From: DATBLZ01 sp036555065
GTDB lineage: Bacteria; Pseudomonadota; Gammaproteobacteria; Steroidobacterales; Rariloculaceae
DNA: 6,111 nucleotides
Assembly: GCA_036555065.1 (NCBI GenBank)
Contig: DATBLZ010000183.1
Span: 1-6,111, forward strand
Direction: 5' to 3'
Part shown: positions 3,612 to 6,111 of the stretch, one piece after another
Position numbering within the stretch: position 1 is the first letter of the stretch
How the letters are laid out: the number at the start of each line of letters is the position of its first letter
Made by a program: the position numbers and the translations under genes
The notes under the pieces: model-generated
What the model was told of the DNA's origin: nothing
Seen by the model: only the letters and a program-made list of their open reading frames with translations
Database searches by the model: none

Positions 3612-6111
3612 ATGGCTTATTCGTTCACTGAGAAGAAGCGCGTTCGTAAGAACTTCGGCAAGTTACCCGGAGTTCTGAAGGTGCCTTACCTTCTGTCGAT
3701 ACAACTCGATTCTTATCAGAAATTCCTCCAAGAGGGCGTGGCGCCGGATGCTCGTAAGGACATGGGCCTGCACGCGGCGTTTCGCAGTGTGTTCCCGATC
3801 ACGAGCTATTCCGGAAACGCCGCGCTCGAGTACGTGCATTATCGGCTCGGCGAGCCGGTATTCGACGTCAAGGAGTGCCAGCTGCGCGGTCTTACGTACG
3901 CGGCGCCGCTGCGCGTGCTCGTGCGCCTCGTCATCTTCGACAAGGACGCGCCGGGGCCGAAGAAGAAGGTCAAGGACATCCGCGAGCAGGAGGTCTATCT
4001 CGGCGAGATGCCGCTCATGACCGAGCACGGCACGTTCGTCATCAACGGCACGGAGCGCGTCATCGTCTCGCAGCTCCACAGGTCGCCGGGCGTGTTCTTC
4101 GACCACGACAAAGGCAAGACCCACTCGTCGGGCAAGCTATTGTTCTCCGCGCGCGTGATTCCGTACCGCGGGTCGTGGCTCGATTTCGAGTTCGATCCCA
4201 AGGACTGCGTATTCGTCCGCATCGATCGGCGCCGCAAGCTGCCCGTGAGCATCTTGTTGCGCGCGCTCGACTACACGAACGAGCAGATCCTCGAGCTCTT
4301 CTTCGAGAACAACGAGTTCACGCTGTCGTCGAAGGGCATTACGCTCAAGCTCATCCCGGAGCGCCTGCGCGGCGAGACCGCGAGCTTCGAGATCAAGGTC
4401 GGGCGCAAAGTCATCGTCGAGAAGGAACGCCGAATCACGTTGCGCCACGTGCGTGAGCTCGAAAAGGCGGACCTCAAGGAGCTCGACGTGCCGGCCGACT
4501 TTCTCGACGGGAAGGTCCTTGCGCACGACGTCGTCGACGAAAAAACCGGCGAGGTGCTCGCGAAGGCGAATACGCTTCTGACGACCGAGCTCGTCGAAAA
4601 GTTCGTCGCGGTGGGCGTCAAGAAGCTCAAGACGTTGTTCGTCAACGACCTCGATCGCGGACCGTTCATCTCGAACACGCTCAGGATCGATGCCACGCAA
4701 ACGAAGCTCGATGCGCTCGTGGAGATCTATCGGATGATGCGTCCCGGCGAGCCGCCGACGAAGGAAGCCGCCGAGAACCTGTTCAACAATCTGTTCTTCA
4801 ACACGGAGCGCTACGATCTGTCGGCCGTCGGCCGCATGAAGTTCAATCGCCGCGTCGGCCGCGAGGAGTCGACGGGTGCCGGCACGCTGAGCAGGGATGA
4901 CATCATCGATGTTCTGCGCACGCTCATCGACATCCGCAACGGCAACGGCACGGTCGACGACATCGATCATCTCGGCAACCGCCGCATCCGCAGCGTCGGT
5001 GAGATGGCCGAGAACGCGTTCCGGATCGGCTTGGTGCGCGTCGAGCGCGCGGTCAAAGAGCGCCTCACGCTCGCCGAATCTGAAGGCCTCATGCCGCAGG
5101 AGATGATCAACGCGAAGCCGGTCGCGGCTGCCGTGAAGGAATTCTTCGGCTCGAGCCAGCTCTCGCAGTTCATGGACCAGAACAACCCGCTTTCCGAGGT
5201 CACGCACAAGCGCCGCGTGTCGGCGCTCGGACCGGGCGGATTGACGCGCGAGCGCGCGGGATTCGAGGTCCGCGACGTGCACCCGACGCACTATGGACGC
5301 GTTTGCCCGATCGAGACGCCGGAAGGTCCGAACATCGGCTTGATCAACTCGCTCGCCGTTTACGCGCGGACCAACGAGTACGGGTTCCTCGAGACCCCGT
5401 ACCGCAAGGTCATCGACGGCAAGGTCAGTGATCGCATCGATTACCTATCGGCGATCGAGGAAGGCCAGTTCGTGATCGCCCAAGCGAACGCGAACTTGAG
5501 CCCGAAAGGCGCGTTTGCGGACGACCTCGTCTCGTGCCGCTATCAAAACGAGTTCGCGCTGTATCCGCCGGAACGCGTCGAATACATGGACGTTTCGCCG
5601 AAGCAGATCGTGTCGGTCGCGGCGTCGCTGATTCCATTCCTCGAGCACGACGATGCGAATCGCGCGCTCATGGGATCGAACATGCAACGCCAAGCCGTGC
5701 CGACGCTGCGCACGGAGACGCCACTCGTCGGCACCGGTATGGAGCGCGCCGTCGCCGTCGACTCGGGAGTCACGGTCGTCGCGCGCCGCGGCGGCATCGT
5801 CGATTCCGTCGATGCTTCGCGCATTGTCGTCCGCGTCAAGGACGAGGAGACCAAGGCCGGCGAGGCGGGCGTGGACATCTACAACCTCACGAAGTACACG
5901 CGCTCGAACCAGAACACGTGCATCAATCAGCGGCCGCTCGTAAAGGGCGGCGACGCGATCGAGAAAGGCGACGTGCTCGCAGACGGTCCGTCGACGAGCA
6001 TGGGAGAGCTCGCGTTGGGCCAGAACCTGCTCGTCGCGTTCATGCCGTGGAACGGCTACAACTTCGAGGATTCGATCCTGATCTCGGAGCGCGTCGTCGA
6101 GGAAGATCGCT
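3612..6111 (+). CDS. rpoB: DNA-directed RNA polymerase subunit beta, N-terminal 833 residues (3'-truncated by the window)
   Basis: RpoB is the beta subunit of RNA polymerase and, with beta', forms the catalytic cleft. The frame is open from ATG 3612 to the window end with no frameshift: 833 full codons of a protein that is 1342 aa in E. coli. The start MAYSFTEKKRVRKNFGKLPG matches the E. coli N-terminus. A GGAG site (3599-3602) lies 9 nt upstream. Visible parts include the protrusion and lobe regions (GTFVINGTERVIVSQLHRSPG, then the SSGK motif), the rifampicin pocket (513-539), GRVCPIETPEGPNIG (563-577) and, near the end, NFEDS with Glu819-Asp820, equivalent to E. coli Glu813-Asp814. Numbering runs +6 against E. 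coli because of small insertions near residues 45 and 115. Pocket residues Gln519, Asp522, His532 and Ser537 are wild type, predicting rifampicin sensitivity. The catalytic C-terminal half and rpoC lie beyond the window. Confidence 0.98.
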   Translation, partial: MAYSFTEKKRVRKNFGKLPGVLKVPYLLSIQLDSYQKFLQEGVAPDARKDMGLHAAFRSVFPITSYSGNAALEYVHYRLGEPVFDVKECQLRGLTYAAPLRVLVRLVIFDKDAPGPKKKVKDIREQEVYLGEMPLMTEHGTFVINGTERVIVSQLHRSPGVFFDHDKGKTHSSGKLLFSARVIPYRGSWLDFEFDPKDCVFVRIDRRRKLPVSILLRALDYTNEQILELFFENNEFTLSSKGITLKLIPERLRGETASFEIKVGRKVIVEKERRITLRHVRELEKADLKELDVPADFLDGKVLAHDVVDEKTGEVLAKANTLLTTELVEKFVAVGVKKLKTLFVNDLDRGPFISNTLRIDATQTKLDALVEIYRMMRPGEPPTKEAAENLFNNLFFNTERYDLSAVGRMKFNRRVGREESTGAGTLSRDDIIDVLRTLIDIRNGNGTVDDIDHLGNRRIRSVGEMAENAFRIGLVRVERAVKERLTLAESEGLMPQEMINAKPVAAAVKEFFGSSQLSQFMDQNNPLSEVTHKRRVSALGPGGLTRERAGFEVRDVHPTHYGRVCPIETPEGPNIGLINSLAVYARTNEYGFLETPYRKVIDGKVSDRIDYLSAIEEGQFVIAQANANLSPKGAFADDLVSCRYQNEFALYPPERVEYMDVSPKQIVSVAASLIPFLEHDDANRALMGSNMQRQAVPTLRTETPLVGTGMERAVAVDSGVTVVARRGGIVDSVDASRIVVRVKDEETKAGEAGVDIYNLTKYTRSNQNTCINQRPLVKGGDAIEKGDVLADGPSTSMGELALGQNLLVAFMPWNGYNFEDSILISERVVEEDR

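Noticed and set aside
5148..5228. Rifampicin-resistance substitutions in rpoB
   Set aside because: The pocket was read codon by codon. Gln519, Asp522, His532 and Ser537 (E. coli 513, 516, 526 and 531) are all the sensitive-type residues, so no resistance is predicted.
4137..5291. Long open frame (384 codons) on the minus strand opposite rpoB
   Set aside because: It lies wholly inside the well-supported rpoB frame. Its product is dominated by Arg, Leu, Glu, Asp, His and Ala, as expected when the codon bias of a GC-rich gene removes stops from the opposite strand. No recognisable domain was seen.

Overview
The window is a GC-rich stretch of a proteobacterial chromosome carrying the conserved translation/transcription cluster tuf - tRNA-Trp - secE - nusG - rplK - rplA - rplJ - rplL - rpoB, all on the + strand. 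The proteins look gammaproteobacterial. SecE is the long form with three predicted membrane segments. L11 (142 aa) and L1 (234 aa) have the same lengths as in E. coli. RpoB follows the E. coli sequence closely, with a constant +6 numbering offset from about residue 115 onward. The order or genus cannot be fixed from this window; a GC-rich lineage outside the enterics fits best. Nothing suggests horizontal transfer, mobile DNA, phage or CRISPR.

Layout: bases 1-144 are the 3' end of an EF-Tu gene, followed by a short spacer with a small hairpin that may end the tuf transcript. tRNA-Trp (202-277, CCA encoded) lies only 18 nt before secE. secE, nusG, rplK and rplA are tightly packed, with gaps of 4, 16 and 5 nt. 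The 130-nt rplA-rplJ gap holds an L10-leader-like structure and a small hairpin around the rplJ Shine-Dalgarno sequence. rplJ and rplL are 58 nt apart. The 154-nt rplL-rpoB gap holds two successive hairpins, the second terminator-like, where E. coli has its partial attenuator and RNase III site. rpoB starts at 3612 and runs off the window after 833 complete codons.

How the genes work together: EF-Tu, tRNA-Trp, L11, L1, L10 and L7/L12 serve elongation. L11, L10 and L7/L12 form the GTPase-associated centre and stalk, where EF-Tu and EF-G act. SecE is part of the SecYEG translocon. NusG couples RNA polymerase (RpoB) to the leading ribosome or to Rho. The spacers look like the places where output is adjusted: L10 autoregulation before rplJ, and partial termination or processing before rpoB so that polymerase is made at a lower level than ribosomal protein.

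I found no new biological system. The points worth a second look are small: a tandem 11-residue repeat in the L7/L12-binding helix of L10, a leucine replacing the conserved KOW-domain phenylalanine of NusG, a hairpin that includes the rplJ ribosome binding site, and the folded rplL-rpoB spacer.
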